Of a stretch of DNA of 64,000 nt, positions 31,303 through 44,508 are shown piece after piece. Each line of letters starts with the position of its first letter. The first letter of the stretch is position 1. The notes beneath the pieces were generated by a model. That model had not been told where the DNA came from. It saw nothing but the letters and a program-made list of their open reading frames with translations, and made no database searches. This stretch comes from Thinopyrum elongatum. Lineage: Eukaryota; Streptophyta; Magnoliopsida; Poales; Poaceae. The translations under genes and the position numbers were made by a program. The DNA is taken from assembly GCA_011799875.1 (NCBI GenBank), contig CM022303.1, positions 69,190,870 through 69,254,869 of the forward strand. The letters are read 5' to 3'.

Positions 31303-32639
31303 ACAATCATCTTTGCTCATCGCGGTGTTCTGGCTAGTAGTGTGTATGCCCTGTCAATTTTGGCTTTTATGACTTTTAACAGCCACTAAATCTGGTTTCT
31401 TGACTGAGCTCCATGTTAGTTACAAAATACCTAAAATTATATCAAATAAATTTAGAACTGTGTGGTGTGAACAGTTTGGTTGGTAGTTAATTATGTATGT
31501 TGAATAAGAAATAGTTATTGCTGGGTATGCCTTCAAATCTGGAACTTTTTTATGTCTCCAACATGCATGTATGTGTCTTCCTTGGTCTTCATCTGCTCCT
31601 CCTTTACTTTCTACTTTCTTGTTGTGCAGAAGAATGTGAATGGAACACACACTTATTTGCTTCAGAAAGTTTCTAGTCTTGTTCATTTGATTGTCTATTC
31701 TTCTTAATGAATAGAACATGTGGTTCCACACATGCATTTTCGTATTATTTCCCGACTAGTTGAAAATATATGTAGACTCTTGTAGCGACATGGTAATGTA
31801 ATTGTGCAACATTATATTCTAGGCAGGAGTCTCACACAACTTTTGCCCAAGAAATTAAACACAACTTTCAATTATTTTCATGTTTTCGCTAGTTGAGAAT
31901 ATATACAATCTTGTGCAGTATTATTTTCTGCCGAGGGTCTCGCCTGACCAGTGAAAGCTTTTTTTTTTTTTTTTTTTTTTTTTGCGTGAACCAGTGATAG
32001 CATCGCAGGTGGCAGCTCATTCCTCTAGTCACCCTAGCTTCCTTGCGTCATGACAGCATATAATCATATGTAGTTCCACATATGGTCATCGCGAAAGATC
32101 AATGTTGCACCGCGTATTCAACGGTTCCATATATTAGCACGTAGATGCTAACAGTGCACGGAGGTTGACACAGTTGGCGATCCAGCCAAATGAAGACTCG
32201 ACATCTATTGGCGGAGTAGTTTATTTTTCAATATGCCCATTATGATAATAAAATAAGATCTGCATGTGGATGCGGTGGAGAATGTATACCGGCCTGGTGG
32301 AGACTGGTGGAGAGGGGTTTCCCGCGTGTTGCCTTCTAACTGGGTTGTCCGTATCACACCCCTTCCATTTCTAAATCCAAAAAAATAAATATGAAATAGG
32401 ATATGGCGAGAGCATTATCCGTCTGAATCCGATCCGATTTCACCCTTGAATATAGACACTAGAGCAGTGAAAATAACACAAAAATTGTTCAAAACTAATC
32501 TTGCTTAATATCCGTGCTTTATTTATCTAAATGCTAAGCAAGGCTAGAACTAATCTTGCTTAAAATCAAAATTCACCCTTTATTTATCTAAATCAAAATT
32601 GTATCTTTATGTTGCCGTGTACAGAACATCAAGCTTTTA
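31303..32639. other. 3' flank of the F-box pseudogene
   Basis: No gene is seen. A run of 25 T lies at 31959-31983. The part 31440-32165 has a diverged counterpart at 44690-45450, so this flank took part in a duplication. The remainder is A/T-rich. Confidence 0.5.
32637..32639. repeat. CACTA-C target-site duplication, left (TTA)
   Basis: TTA precedes CACTACTTGGAAAAC at 32640 and recurs at 44460-44462 after ...CTCTAGTAGTG. Confidence 0.7.
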
Positions 32640-33184
32640 CACTACTTGGAAAACAATTTTAAATGTCGAGATACGTGCTTGTTAAAATTAGGAATGGGGT
32701 TGCTGTAAGTTATTAAAAACCACAATGTCGTGGTTGTTAAAAGTAATAACGACCACATACTTTTTCCTGTCCCTATTTTGTAACGACGGGACAACGTGTC
32801 ATTTTTAATTCTGAGAAAATAACGAGCACAATTCATGTACTAGCGACCGCTTTTCTTATTGCTTGAAATATTTCATGGTTACTGAAATATCATTAATGGT
32901 CATTTTATATAATTAATGACCATCAATCTCACTATTTTGATTTTCTTTTACATTCAATCTTAATTTTTACAACTATAATTTTATGTTGCTTGTAACTTTT
33001 GAAGATCATCTACCACTCTAATTAAGCAATAAAAACATTTAAACTATCAAAATATCATACCATGTTTCCATTAATCAAGACCATATATATTGAACATGAT
33101 CGGCACATATAGTTCGGGAGTTAAAATACCACTTGCAAATTACCAACCAAAAGCACACTCTAGACAATGTTTTTAGTTGTTCAT

Positions 33185-33473
33185 CTTTTTTTTCGGGAAA
33201 AGGAGGTTAATAACCCCGCCCTCTGCATCAATCAATGCATACTACCATCTTTATTAATGATTCAACAAAGATCTAACAAGAATATAAATCAAGACACCCG
33301 AAGCCACCACTCACACCTACAAACGCGATAATGTGGAGTGCTCTCACTCCCCATATCTAAAACCTGTTCGTCGCCGATCCATCCATATAACGTATCAGAA
33401 CCTATGGCCGGTGCAGCAAACCTAAAGCCTACACCACATGCACATGTTTTAGAGGCCGTCATCATCATCGAAC
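33185..33473 (-). mobile_element. Retroposon-like segment, 3' part (A-tailed on the minus strand)
   Basis: On the minus strand this ends ...AACCTCCTTTTCCCGAAAAAAAA, a LINE-style 3' end. The sequence is cut at 33473 by Copia-2 and appears to continue at 42855. No matching target duplication was found, so the family and full extent are uncertain. Confidence 0.4.
33469..33473. repeat. Copia-2 target-site duplication, left (CGAAC)
   Basis: CGAAC at 33469-33473 is repeated at 42850-42854, bounding the LTRs exactly. Confidence 0.9.
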
Positions 33474-35503
33474 TGTAGGGTAACGCAGCAGAAAACAAAA
33501 AATTTCCGACCTACGCACCAGCCCAGGACCACTATGGAGACTGCATACAAGGTTTGATCATTTTCGTTACCGACTCGTAGCGCAGCGGAAGTAGAGTCGA
33601 TGACGATTGGCGGTGCAGATCCCCGCAGCTAGGATTTACAACCTCCCAACCGCGAGGATGTATACCCTCATCCGCCACCCGGACAGCCCTCCGGGAAGCG
33701 GTCGGACAGTCCCCCGGACGGTGTCGCGGACAGCCCTTCGGGAGGACTCACAGAACTCGGACCATCACTTGGACAGCCCTTCGGGAGGACTCACAGAACT
33801 CGGACCGTCACTTGGACAGCCCTTCGGGAGGCACTCTCGAACAGCCCCTCGGGCACTAAGATCGAAACTACGACCTCTCTACAGAGTTGCACACATACGG
33901 TGTCATCTATCCGGCAGGGCTTCGCCGTCCAGAACTAGTTCCCACCGGAACCCAGACAGCCTTTCGGCTCTACGAAACTATTTCGCGGGGAGGGAGAGAA
34001 GAAGCCAGATCATTGCAATGGCATGTATATGTGAGAAAGAGTGAGTCTTTATGCAGCCCCCTCCACCCCTATTTATAGGCCAAGCACAAGGGTGGCTTCT
34101 CCAAGAAGCCAAGGGGAAAAATACCAAAGGACCCTCAAGGTGGCTTCTCCAAGAAGCCACCCAAAAAGCACTTTCACTATTCACGACGACATTTTTCAAC
34201 GTCCGTTCGAACCGAAAATATTTATGTGGGCTTAGAACATTTCCAGTACCCACTAAAATAATTTTCAACGCGTTTTGGAACAATTCCAGTTTAGTGATTT
34301 CATCTGCGAAAAGCATCTGAAGCGGTTCCGGCAGCCCCGGAACATTTCCGGTTTTTTCTTCCAGAAAATTCCCAGAAGTTTCCAGAATGATTCTGGCATC
34401 CTCCAAGAATTATCAGGCATGTGCCGAAACCATTTTGACTTAATGGTATCCCCTGAAACAACTTTTCAGTTTCACCGGAACTCATCCGGTGACCTCTCTC
34501 TGCGGAACTTTTCCGCTGTCCGAAACTTTTCGGTGTCCGAAACTTTTTCGGTGATTTTCTCTCAGACTCCCTGTCTAGTATTCAGCAGATAGATGACCCT
34601 TAAGCGTGTGACCCTATAGGTTCGGTGAAGTATAGACATGACACGGAACCCCTTCCGATCAATGATCAACATCGGAGCCATGGACACCCATATTGACCCC
34701 TATACCCACACGAATGAATATTCGAGTGAACCTCCAGTTGCCGTGTGCTATTCCTGTTGCTTCGCGATATGTTACAAATACCCGAGGCGAGACATGTTGG
34801 CATTCCCGTGGATCAACAACTTGTCCACTATGCTAGTTACCTCGTTACCGGTATTGTTCTCTTTTCTCGTTACCGTGTTCCGGCATCCCCGTGATCAAAT
34901 CACAAAGTGTCTGGCCAGACGATGATGGATACCTTAACACCGAGAGGGCCCAAAGATATCTCTCCATCGTCGGAGGAGCAAATCCCAATCTTGAGCTATC
35001 AAGTTACTTAACATACTTTCCCATGAACCCGTAAGCCGCCGTAATAGCCATCCAGTTACGGATGACGTTTAACAAACCCCAAAGTTCATGAATCAAGCAT
35101 GAAGAAACTCGATACTCTCATGGTCTGAGGAATCATGCAAACGTTAACCATCTCTGTGTTATCAACCATTAACTTGTGACGAATGAATCTCATAGCATAA
35201 CATCAATCGGGTCGATTCAACACAAATGTTCTTCTAACATTGTGCCCTCAAAGCTGCTGGCATAGACATGCCCATGATTGGGAAAACATAATCATCATGC
35301 AACACTTGAGCTAGTCTTAGAGGCATGACTAGGAATACTTTTTACCGTTTATTATTCCACACGTGCACATGGGTTTTCCCCAGAGCCTTTATGTATATAC
35401 GGGCTCGGGAACCACAGCAGTTATAGCATGGAACATAAACATAATTATGAGCAAGGAGATAAATAATAACATTTATTATTGCCTCTAGGGCATATCTCCT
35501 ACA
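33474..35503 (-). repeat. Copia-2 3' LTR
   Basis: A 2030-bp LTR with TG..CA ends and the same minus-strand TATA box (CCTATAAATAGGGG, about 34066-34079) as the other copies. Confidence 0.9.
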
Positions 35504-38500
35504 GACTCCCACTTGCACTAGAGTCAATAATCTAGTTAATGTTAATGCACTTTACACCTATGGCACATTGGTGTAAAATATGCTTCGCATGTGGTATAGC
35601 CTGATGTCCAACGGATCTGACGACTTCAGATCTGTGTGTATCTTTGCATATCCTCGCGTTTTCACGCTTTCACAAAATTCATATTTTGTGTACACCTTGC
35701 TTTGTATATGTGTGAATCATTGGTCGAAACCTGATTCCTCAGACTGAGCTATGGAGCAACTATCTGCAATAGTGTCCCATTGACCAAGCCTTCTTGGAAC
35801 CATACTAAGTTCATGAATGAACTATATGATTCAACAACTTCTTTGTCGCTTCTAAAGCGTCAACATACTTAGCCTTTGTTATAGAATTCGCCTCAGTATC
35901 TTGTTTGGAACAATTTCCAACTACCGTGCCACCATATTGTGTATTGCACAAAACCCTTAACTTTAATCGAAAATCGCTTGGAGCATGGATAAAGACTGTA
36001 TCGATGTAACCTTTTACAACGAACTCTTCATGATCTCCGCTTGCGAGAAAACATGTCATCAGTGCTACTATAGTACTCAATGACTTTTTTTCACTGTTGT
36101 CCCATGATCAGTACTTTTGATCACTTTGGTATCTATACTCGCAACAACTTTGGAGTATTGGACATATCTGGTTGTTTTTACATACCATGGAATACATGAT
36201 TAATCCAAACATGAAGGTGTGTGGAATCTCCATCATGTATTTTGCTCATCAGTGTTTTTGGGACACCGAGTCTTGCAAAAACTCTTTCCATGTGACTTCG
36301 GCAAGAATCACTCCTTGACGTTTTTAATGCTAAAAAGTTTTAGCATCTTGTCAATATGTATCTTTGCTCAGCCCCATTAGGTAAATCTATCTCCATAGAT
36401 CATCATGCCTAATATAAAGGCTATTTTGCCCAAGCACTTCATCGAAAAACTATTTTCAAATGAAGTCCTAATTCGTGTCTAGAAATTTATTTCCAATTAA
36501 CAATGTGTCAAGCACACAACGTTTTTAGAAATTTTATTATGCTCCCACTTACTTTCTTGAATCATAAGCATCTTCGTTACCCATTGATGAAGTCAAACCC
36601 CTTTGACCATTTCATCAAAACACGAAGATTCCAACTCCATTTTGCTCTCTTCTGTCCATTGCTGGAACTCTGAAGTTTGCATACTTACTAGCATCCTCTG
36701 GAATGACAAAATACCTTGGACTGTAACACATGCAAGTCCTTGGTTTTATTTCCATCAGATGCAAATCCTTTTGTCATCCTTTGTTTCATATCTCATGATT
36801 GAAATATGTATTAATTGCTAGTTCAACCCGAACCGACTTTAAGCATCGCTACGATGAAACAACCTCATCGTAGTCAACTCCTTGAACTCGTTATTGCAAC
36901 AAGTCGAGCTTTATGGATAAAACATTTTTACCCGTATCAGTTTTTAGTTCCATAAAATTCGTTAGACTCTAAGTCTTTCGAAAGGTGTATCAAGGTTTTA
37001 ATCTTGAAACATTTATATGGAGACTATCTCGGATTGTATTGGCATTTAGCCAATTCCGGAGTCAGGGCCCATCAACGCTTCCTTGTGTATCGTAGGTATA
37101 CTATTGTCTAACAACAATATCTCGTTTGCGCACCTGAGAGGTTTGCACGAGCCTTGCCTACGTGGTTCAGCTGCAAGTTCGACCGAAGTCCATACATTTT
37201 ATTGTAGAGACTTCCGTATCAGTCATAGTAGGAAACTCTGGAATTACTTCCAAGGTCTCTTTCCTTTGACCTGATGACGGAGATACTGGTTATCTCGTCG
37301 AGTTGCATTATTCTCCCACTCACCTTTTTGAAAGAACCATTTTCTTCAAAAAGCATACCGTTCTTTGTGGCAAACCTATTTGCCTCGGTATAGTGAGGGA
37401 GGAATACCCAATGACTTGGGATAACCTACAAAGTAGCACTTGTCTGATTTGGAATAGGTTTGTAACCTTTTACACAAGCACCATATTCCAAATGTTAAGA
37501 AAAGATATAACATGGTTGGGCGTACCATACCATGGTGTCATTTCAACAGACCTGATGGAGCTCTTTTCAGTGTAAAAGCCGCAGTCTCTAAAGCATCACT
37601 CTTTAAAAGGGGTAATGGCAAATTTATTTATGTCATCTTTGATCTTACCATGTCATAAATGGTTCGATTACATCTTCACGGACTTTCCACTTGCAGTGGT
37701 GTTCCGGGAGGTGCAAGTTATGAAACCCCTTTCACAACTCATCAGACAATCGCTAAACTTGTAACTCAAATATTCCTTTCTGCAATCGAATTGTAGAAAC
37801 ATAATTTTCTTATTACAATAACTTCTACTTCATATTTGAAAACCTTTCGAATGATTTCAAAAGATCCAGACTTACGTCTCATCAAGTAAATATCCACATA
37901 TCTACTTGAGTCATTTTTGAAGATAGATAAATCCACTACTTGCAATAACATTTATTGAACTACATACATCAAAATGTATGATCACCAATAAGTTCTTTGC
38001 TCGTTCCTTATGGCCTGTGAACGGTATTTTAGTCACTAAACTTTTCGGAGGAAATTTGCAAGTGTCAGATGATTCAAAATCAAATGACTTCAAAATCCAT
38101 CATAATGGAATTTATCCATGCGGGTTTCTCCAATGTGACTAAATGTAGTGCCACACTTATGTGGTATTCTCTTAGTCTTACGACATTTAGCGTCAGTGTT
38201 ATGGATGTATCATATTACCATCAATATTCATAACATACATCCCATCAAGAATGGAAGCACGACCCTTCATGTTATTCATAATACTGAACAACAATTGTTC
38301 TTTTATGAACAACCCTTTTGCAACAAACATTTTGAAATGGGCTAGAGTGTATGAAACTCTAAAATGAATTATGAAAGTAAATCCAGAGGTAATGTATTAT
38401 TATCAATATTCATAACATACATCTCATTCATAATGAAAGTATGGCCCTTATGTTATTCATAACATCGAACATCAAAAGTTCTCTTATGAACAACCTTCTT

Positions 38501-40819
38501 GCAAGATACCTTATGCAATGGGCTAGAGTTTGTGAAACTCTAAATGAATTATGAAAATAAATACAGACAGTAATACACCGATGGAAGGTATAGTAACATT
38601 TACTATGTTCCCTGTGTATACCTAAACCTCATTCCTGGCTAGTCTTTCAGGCCATAGTAGTTCTTACATCGAGTTGCAACAGAATGCAATCGAGCGGGTA
38701 TCTTTGTGATTTAACTCACAATACCCAAGAATCAGTGATTAACAATTTAATCATAATTCCCAAGGACTATATCTTTGACCAGCCTTATATACATTAAAAA
38801 CTTGTATGACATTCATACATGAGCTGGATATTCCAGTCTTCTTTCTTTTTGCCTTTATACTTCTAACAGTTTAACTTTCAGTATTTCTCCTACTCTCAGA
38901 AGAAGCACCCAACTTAAGAGTGGCGTTAGCCCCGGACTTCCTAGGTGTGTAAGTCACACTAACACCCTTCGGACACTTCCTTTCTCTTTAAGTTGTTGTT
39001 TTATTCACCTTTCATCATATGACAGGCGTTCTTCTGGATCCCTCTCTTATCAGTCTAATGCATAGTAAACACCTTTACTAATAGTTTGCAAACAAACATT
39101 GCTTTGGATATCTCATATCTTTTAGCCTTTGTCTGTCTCTGAAAATGATTTTCAGATTCCATGAATATCACATAACTATCCAAACTTTCGAAGTTCGGGT
39201 CTCATGGAAGCAAACATATTGCACTTGACTGAAATGGAATTCCAGCTTTTGGATCGAAGGACGAGAGTCATATGATCCATAGCATAAGCGAGAGAATACC
39301 GAAAGTATGCGATAGGACAAAGTCCTTCTCGGCACTCTTGAGGACAATCCTCACATTACTTTACCAACCGTAAAGTTTTAATCAGATATTTAACAGCTAT
39401 TCAATTTTAATAGGGAAGGTGGAAACGCGAGCCATTATTCTACAACTATTATGCAAATCACACTTAGACAGTGTTCAAAATTAATTGCACTGAGAATTAA
39501 ACAAGATAATTCTACAGCGCGCTCCCACTCAAATCAATATCTCTCATAATTGATTGTGAGTGATTCAAGACCCGTGTTTTGATTATTCGTCATTGATGTT
39601 AGTCACCACTGATGGCGAAAATCTCAACCGGTAGGCCAACCTGCCAATCACATCTCTATGCGACTCTTGTTCATCTTTCGATGGGCGTGTTCCGAGCTCA
39701 TGACTGTCATGCCTGAACGTCAAGACAACCAAGTGATCTCGCTGCGAGGTCTCAACTCACCCGCCTCACACTTCTCTAATCGTTCGTACCCATGGTAGCA
39801 TGTGATACCCCGAAAAGTTAGGTGCCGTGACGGTGCTACACTTGGGAGAACACTAACTACTTGATATTTTGTGAGAGATCACCCTAATAAAAGCGACTAC
39901 CGCGCAATCAAGAAGGGTGCATCATAAGGGATAAACATCTCAGGCAATTCATAATAGCATGATATGGTATAGCCCTTTCTGACGGAGAAGTCTTGTATTT
40001 CTTCGTCTTCGGCATTCGCGTCGGTGTTCACCTTCGCGAAGATTGCCACCACCTTGTCGATGCACCAGATAATATTGCTATCTCTATAGCTAATAAAATA
40101 ATGCATTACACAAGGTTGACACACAGGTCATTTAAAGTGCAATCATATGGCTCCAGCCATCATGCCGAATCATGACACGCAGGTCATGTTAATCAATTTA
40201 CATCATATAGACATCTCATACATAATCAAATTATTATGAGTACTGCTATACCACATCATATGCACATGCAAACCCTCCTGCAAAACCAAGTTAGACGTCT
40301 CTAATCGGTTCAAGCAAAAACTTGTTTTACGTGGCTTCTAAGGTTTCGAAACAAACCGAAGCTACCAACGTCCATCATCAAGTATGATAATTCAAGTCGC
40401 TAGATTAACTTTCCAGGGTGTATGAAAACCGAGATAATAAAATCTCGAGCCCCATACTAAACTTCGTCATACGCATGACCCCCGTGCAGATCATATCTGC
40501 ATTGCCCTTTCGTCTGCGAAATTTCATCTTTCCTTTTAACTACAGTGGAATTCAATGAGCTGTTAGCACTTCGTTGATCAATCAGGATCGCGGATTGGCA
40601 AAACATTGAAACTCCACCATGCTGTTATCAAGATCAGAAATATGCAAATTCCAGGGAAGCAACAAGAACATCGGGTAACAGATTTCATGTGCTACCCGCA
40701 CAAATAATTTTCAGTAATAGAACTCATCTACTACCTAATTATATTGTGCAACACCCATACATCACTATGTATTCTAGATCGCAACCTGCATCTACGCATA
40801 GCACGGCTCATGATGCCAC
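35504..40819 (-). other. Interior of Copia-2, coding capacity lost
   Basis: Collinear with 4021-9340 and very similar, including the positions of short ORFs (37303-37575 matches 5819-6091 almost residue for residue). No long ORF on either strand. Confidence 0.75.
35811..36080 (-). pseudogene. Decayed Copia RNase H fragment of Copia-2
   Basis: The counterpart of 4328-4597 with the same ends. It reads K-Q-D-T-E-A-N-S-I-T-K-A-K-Y, closer to the consensus K-Q-x-T-x-A-x-S-T-x-E-A-E-Y than the Copia-1 copy. Confidence 0.65.
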
Positions 40820-42849
40820 TATAGGGTAACGCAGCAGAAAACAAAAATTTTCCGACCTACGAACCAGCCCAGGACCACTATGGAGACTGCATACAAGGTT
40901 TGATCATTTTCGTTACCGACTCGTAGCGCAGCGGACGTAGAGTCGATGACGATTGGCGGTGCAGATCCCCGCAGCTAGGATTTACAACCTCCCAACCGCG
41001 AGGATGTATACCCTCATCCGCCACCCGGACAGCCCTCCGGGAGGCGATCGGACAGTCCCCCGGACGGTGTCGCGGACAGCCCTTCGGGAGGACTCACAGA
41101 ACTCGGACCATCACTTGGACAGCCCTTCGGGAGGACTCACAGAACTCGGACCGTCACTTGGACAGCCCTTCGGGAGGCACTCTCGAACAGCCCCTCGGGC
41201 ACTAAGATCGAAACTACGACCTCTCTACAGAGTTGCACACATACGGTGTCATCTATCCGGCAGGGCTTCGCCGTCCAGAACTAGTTCCCACCGGAACCCA
41301 GACAGTCTTTCGGCTTTACGAAACTATTTCGCGGGGAGGGAGAGAAGAAGCCAGATAATTGCAATGGCATGTATATGTGAGAAAGAGTGAGTCTTTAGGC
41401 ATCCCCCTCCACCCCTATTTATAGGCCAAGCCCAAGGGTGGCTTCTCCAAGAAGCCAAGGGGAAAAATACCAAAGGACCCTCAAGGTGGCTTCTCCAAGA
41501 AGCCACCCAAAAAGCACTTTCACTATTCATGACGACATTTTTCAGCGTCCGTTCGAACCGAAAATATTTATGTGGGCTTAGAACATTTCCAGTACCCACT
41601 AAAATAATTTTCAACGCGTTTTGGAACAATTCCAGTTTAGTGATTTCATTTGCGAAAAGCATCTGAAGCGGTTCCGGCAGCCCCGGAACATTTCCGGTTT
41701 TTTCTTCCAGAAAATTCCCAGAAGTTTCCAGAATGATTCTGGCATCCTCCAAGAATTATCAGGCATGTGCCGAAACCATTTTGACTTAATGGTATCCCCT
41801 GAAACAACTTTTCAGTTTCACCGGAACTCATCCGGTGACCTCTCTCTGCGGAACTTTTCCGCTGTCCGAAACTTTTCGGTGTCCGAAACTTTTTCGGTGA
41901 TTTTCTCTCAGACTTCCTGTCTAGTATTCAGCAGATAGATGACCCTTAAGCGTGTGACCCTATAGGTTCGGTGAAGTATAGACATGACACGGCACCCCTT
42001 CCGATCAATGATCAACATCGGAGCCGTGGACACCCATATTGACCCCTATACCCACACGAATGAATATTCGAGTGAACCTCCAGTTGCCGTGTGCTATTCC
42101 TGTTGCTTCGCGATATGTTACAAATACCCGAGGCGAGACATGTTGGCATTCCCGTGGATCAACAACTTGTCCACTATGCTAGTTACCTCATTACCGGTAT
42201 TGTTCTCTTTTCTCGTTACCGTGTTCCGGCATCCCCGTGATCAAATCACAAAGTGTCTGGCCAGACGATGATGGATACCTTAACACCGAGAGGGCCCAGA
42301 GATATCTCTCCATCGTCGGAGGAGCAAATCCCAATCTTGAGCTATCAAGTTACTTAACATACTTTCCCATGAACCCGTAAGCCGCCGTAATAGCCATCCA
42401 GTTACGGATGACGTTTAACAAACCCCAAAGTTCATGAATCAAGCATGAAGAAACTCGATACTCTCATGGTCTGAGGAATCATGCAAACGTTAACCATCTC
42501 TGTGTTATCAACCATTAACTTGTGACGAATGAATCTCATAGCATAACATCAATCGGGTCGATTCAACACAAATGTTCTTCTAACATTGTGCCCTCAAAGC
42601 TGCTGGCATAGACATGCCCATGATTGGGAAAACATAATCATCATGCAACACTTGAGCTAGTCTTAGAGGCATGACTAGGAATACTTTTTACCGTTTATTA
42701 TTCCACACGTGCACATGGGTTTTCCCCAGAGCCTTTATGTATATACGGGCTCGGGAACCACAGCAGTTATAGCATGGAACATAAACATAATTATGAGCAA
42801 GGAGATAAATAATAACATTTATTATTGCCTCTAGGGCATATCTCCTACA
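40820..42849 (-). repeat. Copia-2 5' LTR
   Basis: A 2030-bp LTR, nearly the same as 33474-35503. The terminal dinucleotide at 40820 is TA rather than TG. TATA box on the minus strand near 41405-41418. Confidence 0.9.
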
Positions 42850-42854
42850 CGAAC

Positions 42855-44165
42855 CGCCGACCGCATTCAGGAAAGAGATCCAAATCATCCTTGCCAGTCT
42901 GTCCATCTGTCGAAGCTACCAAGGCGCCCGACGGCAACACCTCCCTGCGCGCTGAGCACATCGTGGTCGCCGCTGGTACACTGCAGCACCATGCCGCCAA
43001 GTACCACCAGCCAACGCAGCTTGAAGTCTCTAGAAGATCTGTCCTGGGTAGCACCTGCCGAACAGGCATGACACAGCGTAGCACCAGTCGTCCAGGCATG
43101 ACTTGACATCTCTACCGTAGCTCTGTGCAAGACGAAGCCGCTCCACCTCTTGCCTCAGTCTTCTGTCGCTGCTCCAAACTATGCTACCAAAAGAGTAACG
43201 ACACCGCAATGCCGCCATCGTTTGATCTGGAAGACCAGATCCTAGGGTTTCCCCCGGAGCAGCAGGAGTGGGTAGACAGTAGTTGCATGACGATGCCTTC
43301 ATCAAGGTAATGGCACAGAACGCCGCCATCGCTAGCCGTTGGCTCAGTTTTCACCGGCAAATATGTCTCCCCGCCTCGCAGCCGGGACTAGATGACGGAT
43401 CTCGAGATCCGACCACCCAGCCTTAGGCCGAAAATCTCCAATAGAGGAGATTACCACTGCCGGCTGCACTGGCCAGATCAGATCTGACCGGAGATGCCGT
43501 CGACCTGTCCACCAGGCTGTCCACACTGCCGCCACCGATCCGAAGCCAGATGGCGCGCCGCCGCAACATAGCCGGCCGCTGCGCACGCAGCCCATGCCGT
43601 GACCGGGCCGCCCGCCGCGCCTGCAGCCGCCGCTGCCTGAGGGAGGGCTAGCCACCATGCCACCGCCTACTGCAGACATCGCCGCCGCGTCACAAAGACT
43701 GGATCATCCACGCCTCCACACATTTAGGGGCCCCGCACCACCCCTAAGACGCTGGAGAGAGGGAGTGCACCGCCGTCGGCCCCAGGCTTAGCCCGCGGCA
43801 TCCCCCGACGGCGGCGAAGGGAGGAAGGAGGGAGCCACCTCAAAGTCTTCCAGACTTGTAGGATCTACGACCATGCCGTCGTGATTGGAATAGCCATGCA
43901 TCCAAAGAAACGACAGCTGGCGAGCCTCCTAATCTGCGCCGAGCCGGCTGCATCAGCACCGCGATCCGACCAAGGAGCTGCCGCTCCTGGAAGGGAAAGG
44001 CGGTGGCAAAGCCATGGAAGGGAACGGCCTGCCTCCATGAGGCTTGGAAAGGATGCTGCCGGGACTAGGACCTGGCGTATATCACCTCCAGCCGGCTGCT
44101 GCCAATGGTAGAGGCATGAAGAGAAAGAGGCGGCCAGAAGAGCTTTTGCGGGGAGTCTAGGATAG
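42855..44165 (-). mobile_element. Retroposon-like segment, 5' part
   Basis: A GC-rich stretch with overlapping short ORFs on both strands, apparently the continuation of 33185-33473 across Copia-2. No domain could be named. It contrasts sharply in base composition with the surrounding CACTA-C sequence. Confidence 0.35.
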
Positions 44166-44260
44166 CGATCCATAGAAATTTTATTGAATACTTATCTCCC
44201 TTTTTTTATCATATGTTTCAGCAAATAAGGACGCTAACTACCATCTAAGCATAACAAATA

Positions 44261-44309
44261 CTCCCTCTGTAACTTCAAAAACGTCTTACATTAAGTTACA
44301 GAGGTTGTA
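44261..44309. mobile_element. Stowaway MITE remnant
   Basis: CTCCCTCTGTAACTT and AAGTTACAGAGG form an inverted repeat around about 17 bp, with TA on the left flank. This is the compact form common for Stowaway elements in Triticeae. Confidence 0.65.
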
Positions 44310-44508
44310 CTAATTAACAAGGACAAAAAATAACGACGGCAGACCAATCATCATAGGAATGTTTCACGGGGCTAGTTTAGACGTGGGACTCACTCATCGA
44401 ACTAATAACAACCAGGAAGTGTTCATCGTTGTTCGTTATTGACCTAATCTCTAGTAGTGTTAGTTGGTTTACTGTAGCAACTGCATCTACATACGGAGTA
44501 GATATAAA

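Larger units (their letters stand above)
33474..42849 (-). mobile_element. Copia-2: second copy of the non-autonomous Copia family
   Basis: LTRs 33474-35503 and 40820-42849 (2030 bp each) bound an interior of 5.3 kb with a CGAAC duplication. Orientation is minus, as for Copia-1: primer-site remnant at about 40800-40819, purine tract next to 35503. The two LTRs share features absent from Copia-1 (a doubled TTTTCGGTGTCCGAAAC segment and a doubled CACAGAACTCGGACC segment) and look closer to each other than the Copia-1 pair, suggesting a younger insertion. The 40820 LTR begins TA instead of TG. It lies inside the retroposon-like segment of CACTA-C. Confidence 0.92.
32640..44459. mobile_element. 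CACTA-C: non-autonomous CACTA-like element carrying Copia-2
   Basis: The left end is CACTACTTGGAAAAC and the right end (minus strand) is CACTACTAGAGATTAGG, with a TTA duplication on both sides. Subterminal sequence at both ends shares GTTGTTA / TAACGAC motifs (32715-32770 and about 44325-44445) instead of the GGTCCCGGTT motif of CACTA-A and CACTA-B. No transposase gene is present. Without Copia-2 and its duplication the element is about 2.4 kb. The interior also holds a retroposon-like segment. Confidence 0.65.

Noticed and set aside
33185..44165. A complete LINE bounded by target duplications around Copia-2
   Set aside because: The 3' A-tail-like end is visible but no matching duplication or reverse-transcriptase motif was found, so only a retroposon-like segment is reported.
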